The notes: generated by a model from the letters alone, not told the origin. A DNA stretch of 64,000 bases from JACCXM01 sp046328335 (GCA_046328335.1 JAXLWU010000001.1:496001-560000), one strand, 5' to 3'; shown: positions 51,860 to 60,897, counted from the stretch's first letter. Translations and numbers: made by a program.

Positions 51860-52990
51860 GTGACGATCGGTTCGTCAGAGTCCGGCCGGATTTCGCGCCA
51901 GAGCAGGGGCCAGGGCAGGTTGTGGGCGGTGGTGCCGGCCGGGGGATCGGGTACCCGGCTCTGGCCGCTGAGCCGCGCCGCGCGCCCGAAGTTTCTGCTG
52001 CCGCTGCTGGGGGACCGCTCCCTCCTGCAACAGACCGTCGATCGGGTTGCGGCCCTCGTCCCGCCAGAGCGCATCTTCGTTGTCTGTGGTCCCGCTCACG
52101 CGGCGCCGGTGGCGCGGCAGTTGCCGGAATTGCCGGAGGGGAACGTCCTGGTCGAGCCCGCGCCGCGGGGATCGGGACCCGCCATCGCGCTGGCCACGGC
52201 GATCATCGCCCGGCGCGATCCCAATGCGGTCGTGGCGAGTTTTGCCGCCGATCACGAGATTACCGATCTGCCACGCTTCGAAGCGGCGGCGAGAACCGCT
52301 ATCGCGGCGGCGCGGGAGGGCTGGCTGGTGACCATTGGCCTGGCGCCGACCCGCGTGGAAACGGGATACGGCTATATCGAGCGATCGGAGTGCGCTGTCG
52401 CGGAGACGGACGATGGCGCGGCCTATCGCGCGGATCGCTTCGTCGAAAAACCGGACCCAGCGACGGCCGCCGCGTACCTCGAATCGGGGCGCTTTCTCTG
52501 GAACGCCAGTATGTTCTTCTGGCGGGCCGATTCCCTCCTCGCCGAGGTCGCCCGGCTGCAACCAGAGTTGTTCGCGGGCGTCAACAAGGTGGCCGCGGTC
52601 TGGGGAACACCGAAGCAGGAGCGGACGACGGCGGAGATCTGGGCCAACATCCCGGAATCGACCATCGACCAGGGGGTTCTCGAGCGAGCCGATCGGGTTG
52701 CCGTTGTCCCGGCGACATTCGGCTGGTCTGATGTCGGGGATTGGAACAACCTGGGCGAACTGATCGCGCGGGACGATTTCGGCAACGCCGTGCGCGGCGA
52801 CCTGGTGCAGTCGCAGACGCGCGATAGTGTGGTCTGGTCCGAGACGGGGCGGCTGATCGCGCTCGTCGGCCTGGACAACATCGCGGTGGTCGATACCGAA
52901 GATGCATTGCTGGTGGTCGACCGGCGCGATGCGCAGGAGGTACGGCGCATTGTCGAGCAACTGAAGGCGATGCGGCGTCCGGGCTATTAG
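51860..52990 (+). CDS. manC: Mannose-1-phosphate guanylyltransferase
   Basis: A 376-residue nucleotidyltransferase from GTG 51860, with GGGAAAG upstream; the frame upstream to 51707 is antisense to the CoA-transferase and not family-like. Signature: AVVPAGGSGTRLWPLSRAAR, then PKFLLPLLGDRSLLQQT. FAADHEITDLPRFEAAARTA, FVEKPDPATAAAYLESGRFL, WNASMFFWRADSLL and FGWSDVGDWNNLGELI are all typical. It makes GDP-mannose from mannose-1-P and GTP for glycan synthesis. The single-domain form lacks a PMI domain, so it would rely on a separate isomerase such as the 34289 gene. Confidence 0.92.
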   Translation: MTIGSSESGRISRQSRGQGRLWAVVPAGGSGTRLWPLSRAARPKFLLPLLGDRSLLQQTVDRVAALVPPERIFVVCGPAHAAPVARQLPELPEGNVLVEPAPRGSGPAIALATAIIARRDPNAVVASFAADHEITDLPRFEAAARTAIAAAREGWLVTIGLAPTRVETGYGYIERSECAVAETDDGAAYRADRFVEKPDPATAAAYLESGRFLWNASMFFWRADSLLAEVARLQPELFAGVNKVAAVWGTPKQERTTAEIWANIPESTIDQGVLERADRVAVVPATFGWSDVGDWNNLGELIARDDFGNAVRGDLVQSQTRDSVVWSETGRLIALVGLDNIAVVDTEDALLVVDRRDAQEVRRIVEQLKAMRRPGY

Positions 52991-53007
52991 GGCCAAGTGC
53001 AGAAAAC

Positions 53008-53090
53008 GTGTCATTCCGACGCCGGAGGAATCTCGTCATTCTTTTTGTAACTTGTCGAACGCCGAGGTCCCTCGTTCCTCGGGACGACAC
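53008..53090 (+). repeat. GTGTCATTCCGA...TCGGGACGAC dispersed repeat, copy 2
   Basis: GTGTCATTCCGACGCCGGAG...CCCTCGTTCCTCGGGACGAC. The gap 52991-53592 carries two copies plus a CCCAACCTCTCTCCCGCTCG fragment at ~53212 and a GCGACGCAAGCGTTGCGCCC fragment at ~53495, and no gene. Confidence 0.65.
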
Positions 53091-53315
53091 CACGTCCGCA
53101 TGGCGCGGGAGCCGACATTTCGCACGGTGCCTTGTCGGTTGGGCCCGGCGATGTGATTCCTTGACCATGAGTTCCCCGGGACCGAGCGGTTTCGCGACGT
53201 CGCCTCTCGGCCCAACCTCTCTCCCGCTCGACGGCTGAGGAGCACGCGAAATCACCATCGGTGGTGGAAGTGGTGGCATTGCTCCGGTTTCTGCAGAAAG
53301 CGGCGTGCCAAAAAC

Positions 53316-53400
53316 GTGTCATTCCGAGCCGCAGCGAGGAATCTCGGCGGCGGTCGCCATCACCGCCGCTGCCGAGATCCCTCCTCCGTCGGGATGACAC
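53316..53400 (+). repeat. GTGTCATTCCGA...TCGGGATGACAC dispersed repeat, copy 3
   Basis: GTGTCATTCCGAGCCGCAGC...GAGATCCCTCCTCCGTCGGG, ending GATGACAC, the inverted complement of its start, so the unit is a long palindrome. Confidence 0.65.
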
Positions 53401-53592
53401 CTCAGCCCGGCGTCTGCATGACACAACGCTTGCACGCGGCTGGAGAAAGGTTGTCGTGGTATTGGCAGGTTCATTGACGCTGGCTTGAGCGCGAGCGACG
53501 CAAGCGTTGCGCCCTACGGAGCGAGGAGCGGTGGGCATGAGTTGCATCGTGGTTCGCGGTGCCGTTGATGTCCGCGGGCGGAGACTACACGC

Positions 53593-53784
53593 TCAGACCG
53601 CTGAGGATGGTTTGCGGCCGGAGGGCCGTTGCTTTTGTTGCGGCAAAGCCACGGCGGATACCACCATCACCCGCGGCAGAGGGTGAGCTGCGGCGAGTTC
53701 GAGAACCCGCCAGGCGGAGAGACTGTCGGTGACTCGGACGTTGCTCAAACCGGCACCCAGCGCACCCAGGATTGCGGGTGCCTT
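53593..53784 (-). pseudogene. C-terminal fragment of a SorC-type sugar-binding transcriptional regulator
   Basis: The minus strand from 53784 reads KAPAILGALGAGLSNVRVTD, then SLSAWRVLELAA, before running into a low-complexity tail and TGA at 53595. This resembles the end of SorC/DeoR-like effector domains (KxxAIxGALRGGLxNVLxTDxxTAxxxL). No start codon or HTH is present; the fragment directly follows the stop of the DppC-type permease gene. Probably a decayed regulator. Confidence 0.45.
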
Positions 53785-53793
53785 GGCCGGCGC

Positions 53794-54774
53794 TCAGCGC
53801 TCCATCCAGGGATCGAGGGCATCGCGTAGGCCGTCGCCGAGGAAGTTGAAGGCGAGGACGGTAAACGACAGGGCCAGGGCGGGCGAGACGAGCATGTAGG
53901 GGTACGAGCGCAAGTTCGGAATCGCCTCCGAAATCATCAGTCCCCAACTCGGCATGGGTGGCCGCGCGCCGAGACCGAGAAAACTGATTCCCGCTTCATA
54001 GATGATGGCCTGGGGAATGCCGATGGTGGCGGTTACGACTACGATGGGAACCACGTTTGGCAACAGGTGCTGAAAGATGATGCGGCGATTGTCAGCGCCG
54101 CTGGCTTCCGCCGCTTCGACGAACTCCTTCTCCAGCAGGGAGACGGCCTGACTGCGCACCAGCCGGGCGGCGGGCATCCAGTTGATGAGGCCGAGGCCGA
54201 TGAAGACGCCGATCAGCCCTCCTGTTTGGGTATCGATGGCGGCGAGCGCGCCGGTGAAGCCACCGGTCGCCGAGGCGAGCGTCGCGCGGAGAAAGGTCAT
54301 CACCACGATCACGAAGAGCAGGCTGGGAATGGAGTAGAGCGCATCGACGGTGCGCATGATGAGCATGTCGACTTTGCCGCCGAAACGGGCGGCGATCAAC
54401 CCGGCGGGCACCCCGATGAGGAGAATGACCGCCTGGACGACGAAACCCACGGCGAGCGAAATGCGCGCGCCGACGATCAGCCGGCTCAGGATGTCGCGGC
54501 CGAGATCGTCGGTGCCAAGCCAGTGTTCCCGGCTGGGTGGTTGCGTGAGCGCGCTGTAGTCCTGCGCGGTGTAGTCGTATGGGGTGATGAGCGGGGCGAA
54601 GATCGCGGCAAAGAGCAGCAGCAAGAGCAGGAGGCCGGAAACGACCGCGAGTTTCGATTTCAGCAATCGGCGGAACGCTTCCTGCCACAGTCCACGCGCG
54701 GGAGCGGATGGCGAGAGGGTGCCCAGACCCTCGTCGAGGGCGGTGGCATTGACGGTCGCCGGAGCGGCGCTCAT
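53794..54774 (-). CDS. Peptide ABC transporter permease (DppC type)
   Basis: A 326-residue membrane protein. Visible are LKSKLAVVSGLLLLLLLFAA, the periplasmic REHWLGTDDLGRDILSRLIV typical of DppC/OppC, VDALYSIPSLLFVIVVMTFL, the EAA loop EKEFVEAAEASGADNRRIIF and ISFLGLGARPPMPSWGLMIS. Its start overlaps the stop of the DppB-type gene by 4 nt. It works with the DppB-type permease and the binding protein at 55862; no DppD/F ATPases are present here. Confidence 0.93.
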   Translation of the reverse strand: MSAAPATVNATALDEGLGTLSPSAPARGLWQEAFRRLLKSKLAVVSGLLLLLLLFAAIFAPLITPYDYTAQDYSALTQPPSREHWLGTDDLGRDILSRLIVGARISLAVGFVVQAVILLIGVPAGLIAARFGGKVDMLIMRTVDALYSIPSLLFVIVVMTFLRATLASATGGFTGALAAIDTQTGGLIGVFIGLGLINWMPAARLVRSQAVSLLEKEFVEAAEASGADNRRIIFQHLLPNVVPIVVVTATIGIPQAIIYEAGISFLGLGARPPMPSWGLMISEAIPNLRSYPYMLVSPALALSFTVLAFNFLGDGLRDALDPWMER

Positions 54775-55703
54775 CGCCGGACACCGATCCGCGGATCGAG
54801 GAACGGATAGATCAGATCGACTACCAGGTTCATCACCGATACGACCAGACCGAGGAGAAGCACCGTGGCGATGATCACGGGGTAATCACGGCTGGTGATG
54901 CTCTGGACAAAGTACCGGCCAATGCCCGGCACCTGATAGATGGTTTCCACGAAGAAGGAGCCGGTGGCGATATCGGCGAGCACGATGCCGGCGATGGTGA
55001 TCACTGGCAGGAGGGCGTTGCGCACGCCATGCCGCAAGAGCACGGCCCGCTCGCGTAAGCCCTTGGCGCGGGCGGTCCGCAGATAGTCGGTGCGCAGCAC
55101 CTCCAGCATGCTCGAGCGGGTGTAGCGGGCGAGAACAGCCATCGGGTAGAGCGCCAGCGATACGGCCGGTACGATCGCCTTGGTGCTCCAGATGCCGTCC
55201 CAGCCGCTGGTCGGGACGAGGCGGAGTTTGCTGGCCAGCACCAGTACGAGGAGCGATGTCACCACGTAGGCGGGGGTCGAGACGCCAACCACGGAGATGA
55301 ACGTCGCCAGATAGTCGAGCGGACCGTTGTGACGGACGGCGCCGATGATCCCGAGCGGAATCCCGATTACCACGGAGATGACCAGCGCCACCGCCGCCAG
55401 TTGCAGGGAAACCGGGAAGGTCTCCCGGATGATGTCGACCACGGTGCGCGAGCGTTGGGTGTATGACGGTCCCAGGTCGCCGTGAACCGCCTTGCCCAGG
55501 TAGTCGACATACTGCTGCCAGAGCGGTTTGTCGAGGCCGTAGGCGGCCTTCAATCGTTCCTGGACATCAGCCGGAATCGGTTTTTCCCCGGTGTCCCAGG
55601 GACCACCCGGCGTGGCGTGCATCAGAAAGAAGGTGAGCGAGTAGATCAGGAGCAGCGTGGGGATCAGCGCCAGCACGCGTCGGATCAGATAGGCGCCGCG
55701 CAT
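54771..55703 (-). CDS. Peptide ABC transporter permease (DppB type)
   Basis: A 310-residue membrane protein with YLIRRVLALIPTLLLIYSLT, FFLMHATPGGPWD, GIPLGIIGAVRHNGPLDYLA, the EAA loop YLRTARAKGLRERAVLLRHG and ADIATGSFFVETIYQVPGIG. These are standard DppB/OppB landmarks. It is separated from the binding-protein gene by a nested palindrome, and overlaps the DppC-type gene by 4 nt. Confidence 0.93.
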   Translation of the reverse strand: MRGAYLIRRVLALIPTLLLIYSLTFFLMHATPGGPWDTGEKPIPADVQERLKAAYGLDKPLWQQYVDYLGKAVHGDLGPSYTQRSRTVVDIIRETFPVSLQLAAVALVISVVIGIPLGIIGAVRHNGPLDYLATFISVVGVSTPAYVVTSLLVLVLASKLRLVPTSGWDGIWSTKAIVPAVSLALYPMAVLARYTRSSMLEVLRTDYLRTARAKGLRERAVLLRHGVRNALLPVITIAGIVLADIATGSFFVETIYQVPGIGRYFVQSITSRDYPVIIATVLLLGLVVSVMNLVVDLIYPFLDPRIGVRR

Positions 55704-55720
55704 GTATCACTCCGCAGGGG

Positions 55721-55857
55721 AGACGGCAAGGCGGCAAGACGGAAAGACGGCAAGAAGCAGGAGACCTGCTTCTTGCAGCCCACGCCTGGAGTTCCAGTCC
55801 GGAACTCCAGGCATGATACGTTTCACCTTGCCGTCTTGCCGTCTCTCCGTCTTGTTG
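55721..55857 (-). repeat. Nested palindromic element between binding-protein and permease genes
   Basis: An outer stem pairs AGACGGCAAGGCGGCAAG (55721-55738) with CTTGCCGTCTTGCCGTCT (55827-55844), one G-U. Inside are two perfect 12-bp hairpins: GCAAGAAGCAGG/CCTGCTTCTTGC (55750-55776) and GCCTGGAGTTCC/GGAACTCCAGGC (55784-55812). The whole 158-bp gap is this structure. Confidence 0.75.
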
Positions 55858-55861
55858 TCTT

Positions 55862-57583
55862 CTAGTCGTGCTTGAGGATCGAGATGTAGCGCAACCAGGT
55901 GCGGCCGAGAATCGGGTAGTGAACGATGCCCTGGACGTAGGGCTTGATCACATAGATGCGATTGAGGTGGAAGAGCGGAATGAACGCGGCGTCCTGGTTC
56001 AGCAGCGCCTCCGCCTTCTGATACTGCGCGATGCGCGCTTCCGCATCGCCCATCACCGCCGCCTCGCGCACCAACTTGTCGAACTCGTCGTTCTTCCAGT
56101 GGGCGTGATAGAAGTCGGCCTGGGAATCGAAGAGTTGATTGTGCCAGTTCGCGGGGTCGCCCCAGTCTGAACCCCAGAAACTGAGCATCAGGTTGAAAGG
56201 ACTCTTGTCGCGGGCGTTGAACCAGTCCTGGAAGGCCTTGTCCTCGAGCGGATCGAGGGTGACGTTGATACCGAGGGTCTGTTTCCAGACACCCTGCAGG
56301 TACTCGGCGGACTTCTTTTCCTGGGTCGAAGTCGAGGTGTAGGTCAACTTGATATCCGGGAAGCCCTTGCCGTCCGGGTATCCGGCGTCCGCCAGCAACT
56401 GCTTCGCCTTGGCGGCGTCCTCGCCGAGGGCGGCCTTTTCGTCATAGCCTGGAATGTCCGCCGGCAGCATGGTCGGCGCGGGGGAGAACTCGCCCTTCAG
56501 CACGCCATTGGCCAGCGCATCCCGCTCGATCGCCATCGCCAGCGCCTGGCGGACCCGGACATCGTCGGTCGGGGCATTGGTGGTGTCACAGATGATGAAC
56601 TGGGTACCGGAGCGCGGGAAGACCTGGACCAGAGGTCCGAGGACCGCGTCGTTCTTGACCCGGTCGAGATCGGCGCCGGCCACCTGCGCCTGATCGAGTT
56701 CATCCGCCTCGAAGGCGACCAGGGCCTGGGCGACCGGATCGGCGAAGAGGGTGTATTCGGCCTTGGTGATGGTCGGCTTTTCCCCGTAGTACTTCTCGTT
56801 CCGCTCCAGGGTCATGCTCTGGTCGTGGTCCCAGGCGGTGAGCACGTATGGGCCGTTGGAGACCATCGTGCCCGCCTCGACCCAGGCCTCGCCCGCCTTT
56901 TCGATGACGTGCTTCGGCACCGGATAGTAGGTCCAGGTCGCCGCCAGGAGCGGGAAGTACGGCGTTGGACCCTCCATGGTCACGACCAGGGTCTTGTCGT
57001 CCGTTGCCTTCACGCCAAGGTCGTCGAGTGACGCCCCCTCCGTGTCGATGGCGACGGCGTTCTTCAGTGGGTACATCGCCGACGTGTATTCGGACTTCGT
57101 GTCCTTATTGAGAACCCGCTTCCAGCTCCACTCGAAATCGTGGGCATTGAGCGGCGTGCCATCGGACCAGGTCACGCCGTTGCGCAGGCCGAAGGTGAAC
57201 TCGGTCTGCTCGTCGTTGACGTCCATCGTCTCGGCGACCCCCATTTGCAGGGAACCGTCGCGCTGATCGATGAAGACCAGACCTTCGAAGAGGTTCTGGA
57301 GCATCTCCAGACCCTTGCCGCCAGAGGTGACACCCGGATCGAAACGAACTGGCTCGCCTTCCGGCAGGCGGATCACCTGATCGGCCGCGAGTTCCGCGTC
57401 TTGCAGGCGAATGTTGGCGGCGCGCAGCGCGCTCTGCGGCATGGCGAGCACGGATTGCAGCGCGGCGTTGGCCCCCGCGACACCCGCGCCGAGGACGACG
57501 CCATACTTGAGCAATGTGCGACGTGACACGGCGCTCGCCTTCGCCGGCGATGGCTGCCGAGCCGAGATGGTCTCCTGCGACAT
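55862..57583 (-). CDS. Peptide ABC transporter substrate-binding protein (family 5, OppA/DppA-like)
   Basis: A 573-residue exported protein from ATG 57583, with AAAGGAG 6 nt upstream. The signal is Tat-type (SRRTLLKYGVVLGAGVAGAN). The family opening IRLPEGEPVRFDPGVTSGGK, GLEMLQNLFEGLVFIDQRDG and VTWSDGTPLNAHDFEWSWKR are present, as are VRQALAMAIERDALANGVLK and AKAKQLLADAGYPDGKGFPD. It delivers peptides (or a peptide-like ligand) to the DppB/C permeases downstream. Ligand unknown. Confidence 0.93.
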   Translation of the reverse strand: MSQETISARQPSPAKASAVSRRTLLKYGVVLGAGVAGANAALQSVLAMPQSALRAANIRLQDAELAADQVIRLPEGEPVRFDPGVTSGGKGLEMLQNLFEGLVFIDQRDGSLQMGVAETMDVNDEQTEFTFGLRNGVTWSDGTPLNAHDFEWSWKRVLNKDTKSEYTSAMYPLKNAVAIDTEGASLDDLGVKATDDKTLVVTMEGPTPYFPLLAATWTYYPVPKHVIEKAGEAWVEAGTMVSNGPYVLTAWDHDQSMTLERNEKYYGEKPTITKAEYTLFADPVAQALVAFEADELDQAQVAGADLDRVKNDAVLGPLVQVFPRSGTQFIICDTTNAPTDDVRVRQALAMAIERDALANGVLKGEFSPAPTMLPADIPGYDEKAALGEDAAKAKQLLADAGYPDGKGFPDIKLTYTSTSTQEKKSAEYLQGVWKQTLGINVTLDPLEDKAFQDWFNARDKSPFNLMLSFWGSDWGDPANWHNQLFDSQADFYHAHWKNDEFDKLVREAAVMGDAEARIAQYQKAEALLNQDAAFIPLFHLNRIYVIKPYVQGIVHYPILGRTWLRYISILKHD

Positions 57584-57877
57584 ACTGGCTCCTTTCGAAC
57601 TGATCGACATCGTAACGACGGACCGCGGAGATTCTACGGCGGTTGCCGGCTTCCCGCCATCGTTGGGGGTGATGACCTTGATGGGAATAGTTCATGGCAG
57701 TCTGGCGTCTTGATCTGTGCCGCGCCGATGTACGCGGGCAGGGGGCCGCGGTCAGGCATCGTTCCCGGCGCGCGAATCGGTTTAGGCGTTGGGAGGGCGA
57801 TTGAGTCACGAGTCAGGTCCGCAACTGGAGAGGCCTATCGAACGGCTCACCTGCGGTTCGAGCACCGAGGCGTCGCG

Positions 57878-58477
57878 GTGACGTGGCGCCGACGGGCAGG
57901 CGAACCGTGTGCGCCAGCCGCGCTCGCGGCAAGCGCCGCATTCGAGGCGGATGTCCTGCCCTTGGCGCCCTCGCTCTACCGGATGGCGTACCACCTGACG
58001 CGCAATCGTGCCGAGGCGGAGGATCTCACCCAGGAAACGTTCCTCCGCGCATTTCGCGGCTACCGCGACTTCCGGGGCGGCAATCTCAAGGCGTGGGTTT
58101 TCACGATTTTGCGCAATGCCTACCGCGACGAGTGCCGGCGCCGCGGCCGTGAGCCGATCCTCGAAGCGGACCTCAACGAAGGCGTGCTGCTCATCAACCA
58201 GAACCTTCGTAACCTGGAGCCGAGCGCGGAAGTCGAGGCGCTGCGGCGGCTCCCCAACGACGCGATCGAGCGCGCGTTCGCCGTGTTGCCGCCGGAGTGG
58301 CGCTTGGTCGTGATCCTGGCCGACGTTGAGGAACTGACGTACCGGGAGATCGCTGAAGTAACGGAAATTCCGATCGGTACGGTCATGTCCCGCCTCTCTC
58401 GCGCGCGCAAGCGCCTGCAAAGCCACCTTCTTGCCACATCGACCAGCCCCCGCCCAGCGCGGGAGAAGAGCGCATGA
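57878..58477 (+). CDS. ECF-family RNA polymerase sigma-70 factor
   Basis: A 199-residue protein from GTG 57878, with CGAGG about 8 nt upstream; the open frame back to 57710 is not family-like. Region 2: LYRMAYHLTRNRAEAEDLTQ, then ETFLRAFRGYRDFRGGNLKA, then WVFTILRNAYRDECRRRGRE. Region 4: AFAVLPPEWRLVVILADVEE, then LTYREIAEVTEIPIGTVMSR, the HTH. It overlaps the anti-sigma gene by 4 nt. Likely controls an envelope response together with that partner. Confidence 0.93.
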   Translation: MTWRRRAGEPCAPAALAASAAFEADVLPLAPSLYRMAYHLTRNRAEAEDLTQETFLRAFRGYRDFRGGNLKAWVFTILRNAYRDECRRRGREPILEADLNEGVLLINQNLRNLEPSAEVEALRRLPNDAIERAFAVLPPEWRLVVILADVEELTYREIAEVTEIPIGTVMSRLSRARKRLQSHLLATSTSPRPAREKSA

Positions 58478-59247
58478 ATCACAACGAGGCCTGGCTCCTG
58501 CTCGACGAGTTCCTCGATGGCGCACTCGGCGCCGAGGCGCGCTGGAACGTCGCGGCCCATCTCGATGAATGTCCCGTCTGCCGCGCGCACGTCGCGGAGC
58601 AGGCGCGGTTGCGGCAGGCGGTGCGTGGCCAGGTTCTCGCCACGCCGGTGCCCGATCTCGAAACTCGGCTACGGGCCGCAATCGCGCAGGAGTCGGCGCA
58701 TTCAATGCCGCCGCGTACAGCGCGAATCGTGCCGCTGGCGCCGAGAGTCGCGGTGTTCGTCGGACCCGCGCTGGCCGCCATATTGCTCCTGCTGGTCGTT
58801 TCCGGGCCCATGACGGTTCAGCCAACCGCGGCGGCCGATTTCACCGCCGCCCATTTCCTGTTCGCCCAGGACGAATCGCTGTTCGATGTTTCCGGCGGCG
58901 CCGCGCAGGTCGAGCAATGGTTTCGGGAGAAAGCCGGTCTCGAGGTCTCCGCGCCGGACCTGGTGGGCTGGACGCTTACCGGAGGCCGCCTGGTCGTCAT
59001 CAACGGTCAACCTGCCGCGCAGTTGATCTATGAAGCGGAGCCCGACGCATACCTGTCCGTGTTGCGCTACCGGACCGGCGCCTCTCCGGGAGCGCTGGCG
59101 TCGGATGTCGTCAACCCCACGTTGATCCGGGAGTCCGGCGCGGGCGTGGTGTCCTGGTCACGGGGGGATGCCGGCACGGCAATCGTGGCGGCGCTTCCGG
59201 ACCGGGAACTGCGGCAAATCGCGGAGACCATCGCCGCTCCGGACTGA
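58474..59247 (+). CDS. Membrane anti-sigma factor with N-terminal zinc finger
   Basis: A 257-residue protein. The first ~45 residues hold the zinc-finger anti-sigma pattern (HLDECPVCRAHVAEQARL, HX3CX2C). A single membrane helix lies near residues 88-112 (VAVFVGPALAAILLLLVVSG). The outer ~140 residues (FTAAHFLFAQDESLFDVSGG, then GWTLTGGRLVVINGQPAAQL) form an extracytoplasmic domain seen in several such regulators. It would hold the preceding sigma factor inactive. ATGA overlap couples the two. Signal unknown. Confidence 0.9.
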   Translation: MNHNEAWLLLDEFLDGALGAEARWNVAAHLDECPVCRAHVAEQARLRQAVRGQVLATPVPDLETRLRAAIAQESAHSMPPRTARIVPLAPRVAVFVGPALAAILLLLVVSGPMTVQPTAAADFTAAHFLFAQDESLFDVSGGAAQVEQWFREKAGLEVSAPDLVGWTLTGGRLVVINGQPAAQLIYEAEPDAYLSVLRYRTGASPGALASDVVNPTLIRESGAGVVSWSRGDAGTAIVAALPDRELRQIAETIAAPD

Positions 59248-59331
59248 TCCGCGTCGGCGTCTTCCCTATCGCGAATTGTTGCCGCCGCGGATCATCCATG
59301 GTCCGGTCTCCACCCTTCGGCATCCCGGTTT

Positions 59332-59361
59332 CCACCGCTCGCGGATTAGTGCGAGCGGTGG
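59332..59361 (+). terminator. Hairpin after the sigma/anti-sigma operon
   Basis: CCACCGCTCGC, loop GGATTAGT, GCGAGCGGTGG: perfect 11-bp stem followed by GTTTGCG. The rest of 59248-59537 shows no gene. Confidence 0.6.
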
Positions 59362-59537
59362 GTTTGCGAACACGCGACCGATCGCCAGAACCGGCGCAAT
59401 TGGCGAATCACCGGCCGCGACGTTCATTGGCGAACCGATGCCGAGGCGGTTGACTGACCCGGCAGCGGGTGATAGCGTCTTGCAAGTACCACGGCGAAAA
59501 CTGGGTCGAGATGACCGAACAGCGGGAGGAGTGCACC

Positions 59538-60629
59538 ATGTCCGATCGTGGTCAACATGCTGGCAGGCGGCACAACGGCGAGTCCACGGCGCTGAGCCGC
59601 CGAACCCTGTTGCGCCGCGGCGCGGCGCTCGGTCTCGCCGTACCGGCGCTGCTTGCGCTCGATCCCGCCCTGCGCCTGTCGGGTGTCGCGCTGGCACAAG
59701 ACGTGACGTGCCCGCCGGCGGTAGAAAAGGCGATGGGCACGCCCGCGGCGCTGACCGGGAAGAAGATCGGGGTCACTGTCGCGTATCTCTCCGTCCCCTT
59801 CTACGCCAATTTCAAGAAGGGACTGGAGGACGGCGCCCGCCAGTTCGGGTTCGAGTACGACTTGCGCGATGGCAAGGGTGACGCGGCGACCGAGGTTGCG
59901 AACATCCAGGACTTCATCGCACAGGGCGTCGATCTGATCCTGCTCACCCCGATGAGCGAGGGCACCATCCCGGCGATCGTCCAGGCCAACCAGGCGGGGA
60001 TCCCGGTCATCGAGGTGAACAACAAGGCCGGGTTCGGCAGCGACAAGGCCGATGTCGTGACCTACGTCGGCGCCGACGACGTCGAGTTCGGCCGGTTGCA
60101 GGCGCAATTGCTCGATCAGGTCTACGGCGGGAAGTCGGTAAAGATCGGCTACGTGATGGGCATCCCTGGCACCTCGCCGCAGATTCTGCGGGGGCAGGGA
60201 TTCAAGGAAGGCTTGAAGGACCATCCGGAATACGAGATCGTGGCCGAAGTCACCGACGACTTCGATAGCGCCAAGGCGCTGGCGGTGACTCAGGATCTCC
60301 TCTCGCGCTTCCCGAAGGGCCAAATCGACGTGATCGTGATGCAGGGGCCGGAAGGGGTCGCGGCGGCGCAATTCGCCCGCCAGAATGGGCGCGACGAGGT
60401 GAAGTTCATTCTCGGTGATTATGACGCCAAGGTGCGACAAGCGATCATCGATGGTGACGTACTCGGCACGATCAACCAGGATCCCTACCCGCAGGCGTTC
60501 GAGGCGATGCACATGGCGTCCCTCCTGTTCAGCGGACAGGAAGACCAGATTCCGAAGCCGAATTTCCTCGAACTGCCGATCATCACCATCGACAATGCCG
60601 AGGCGACGCCGCCAGCCTGGGGTTGCTAG
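59538..60629 (+). CDS. Sugar ABC transporter substrate-binding protein (RbsB-like)
   Basis: A 363-residue exported protein from ATG 59538, preceded by GGGAGGAG. Tat signal: LSRRTLLRRGAALGLAVPAL. The mature part has the periplasmic-binding-protein type 1 fold: KIGVTVAYLSVPFYANFKKG, LEDGARQFGFEYDLRDGKGD, ILLTPMSEGTIPAIVQANQA, VIEVNNKAGF and GVAAAQFARQNGRDEVKFIL. It probably binds a monosaccharide or its derivative. It leads an operon with two TIM-barrel-like enzymes, an ATPase and a likely permease running off the right edge. Confidence 0.9.
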   Translation: MSDRGQHAGRRHNGESTALSRRTLLRRGAALGLAVPALLALDPALRLSGVALAQDVTCPPAVEKAMGTPAALTGKKIGVTVAYLSVPFYANFKKGLEDGARQFGFEYDLRDGKGDAATEVANIQDFIAQGVDLILLTPMSEGTIPAIVQANQAGIPVIEVNNKAGFGSDKADVVTYVGADDVEFGRLQAQLLDQVYGGKSVKIGYVMGIPGTSPQILRGQGFKEGLKDHPEYEIVAEVTDDFDSAKALAVTQDLLSRFPKGQIDVIVMQGPEGVAAAQFARQNGRDEVKFILGDYDAKVRQAIIDGDVLGTINQDPYPQAFEAMHMASLLFSGQEDQIPKPNFLELPIITIDNAEATPPAWGC

Positions 60630-60668
60630 ACCGGGCGTCGAGGGCATCTTGCGTCCTGGACACGACGC

Positions 60669-60730
60669 GGGCGATGCAGGCATCGCCCCTACGACAATAG
60701 CCTGTAGGGTGCGACGCTTGCGTCGCCCGC
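60669..60730. repeat. GTAGGGGCGA/GCGACGC palindromic repeat
   Basis: GGGCGATGCAGGCATCGCCC, then CTACGACAATAGCCTGTAGG, then GTGCGACGCTTGCGTCGCCC: two adjoining hairpins of the family also seen at 31951. Confidence 0.6.
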
Positions 60731-60814
60731 GTTCGATATCGAACTGGCGACAGGTCCGGGAGCGTGCCTACCTGCTGAGGCACGGTCCTGATTACAGCGA
60801 CGTGCAAACGATGT

Positions 60815-60897
60815 GTGTCGTCCCGAGGAACGAGGGACCTCGTCGTGGCCTGCTGTCGCGAACGGCCGAGATTCCTCGCGGCAGCTCGGAGTGACAC
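60815..60897 (-). repeat. GTGTCATTCCGA dispersed repeat, copy 4 (inverted)
   Basis: GTGTCGTCCCGAGGAACGAG...GAGATTCCTCGCGGCAGCTC ending GGAGTGACAC. It lies in the gap between the binding-protein gene and the first TIM-barrel-like gene. Confidence 0.65.
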
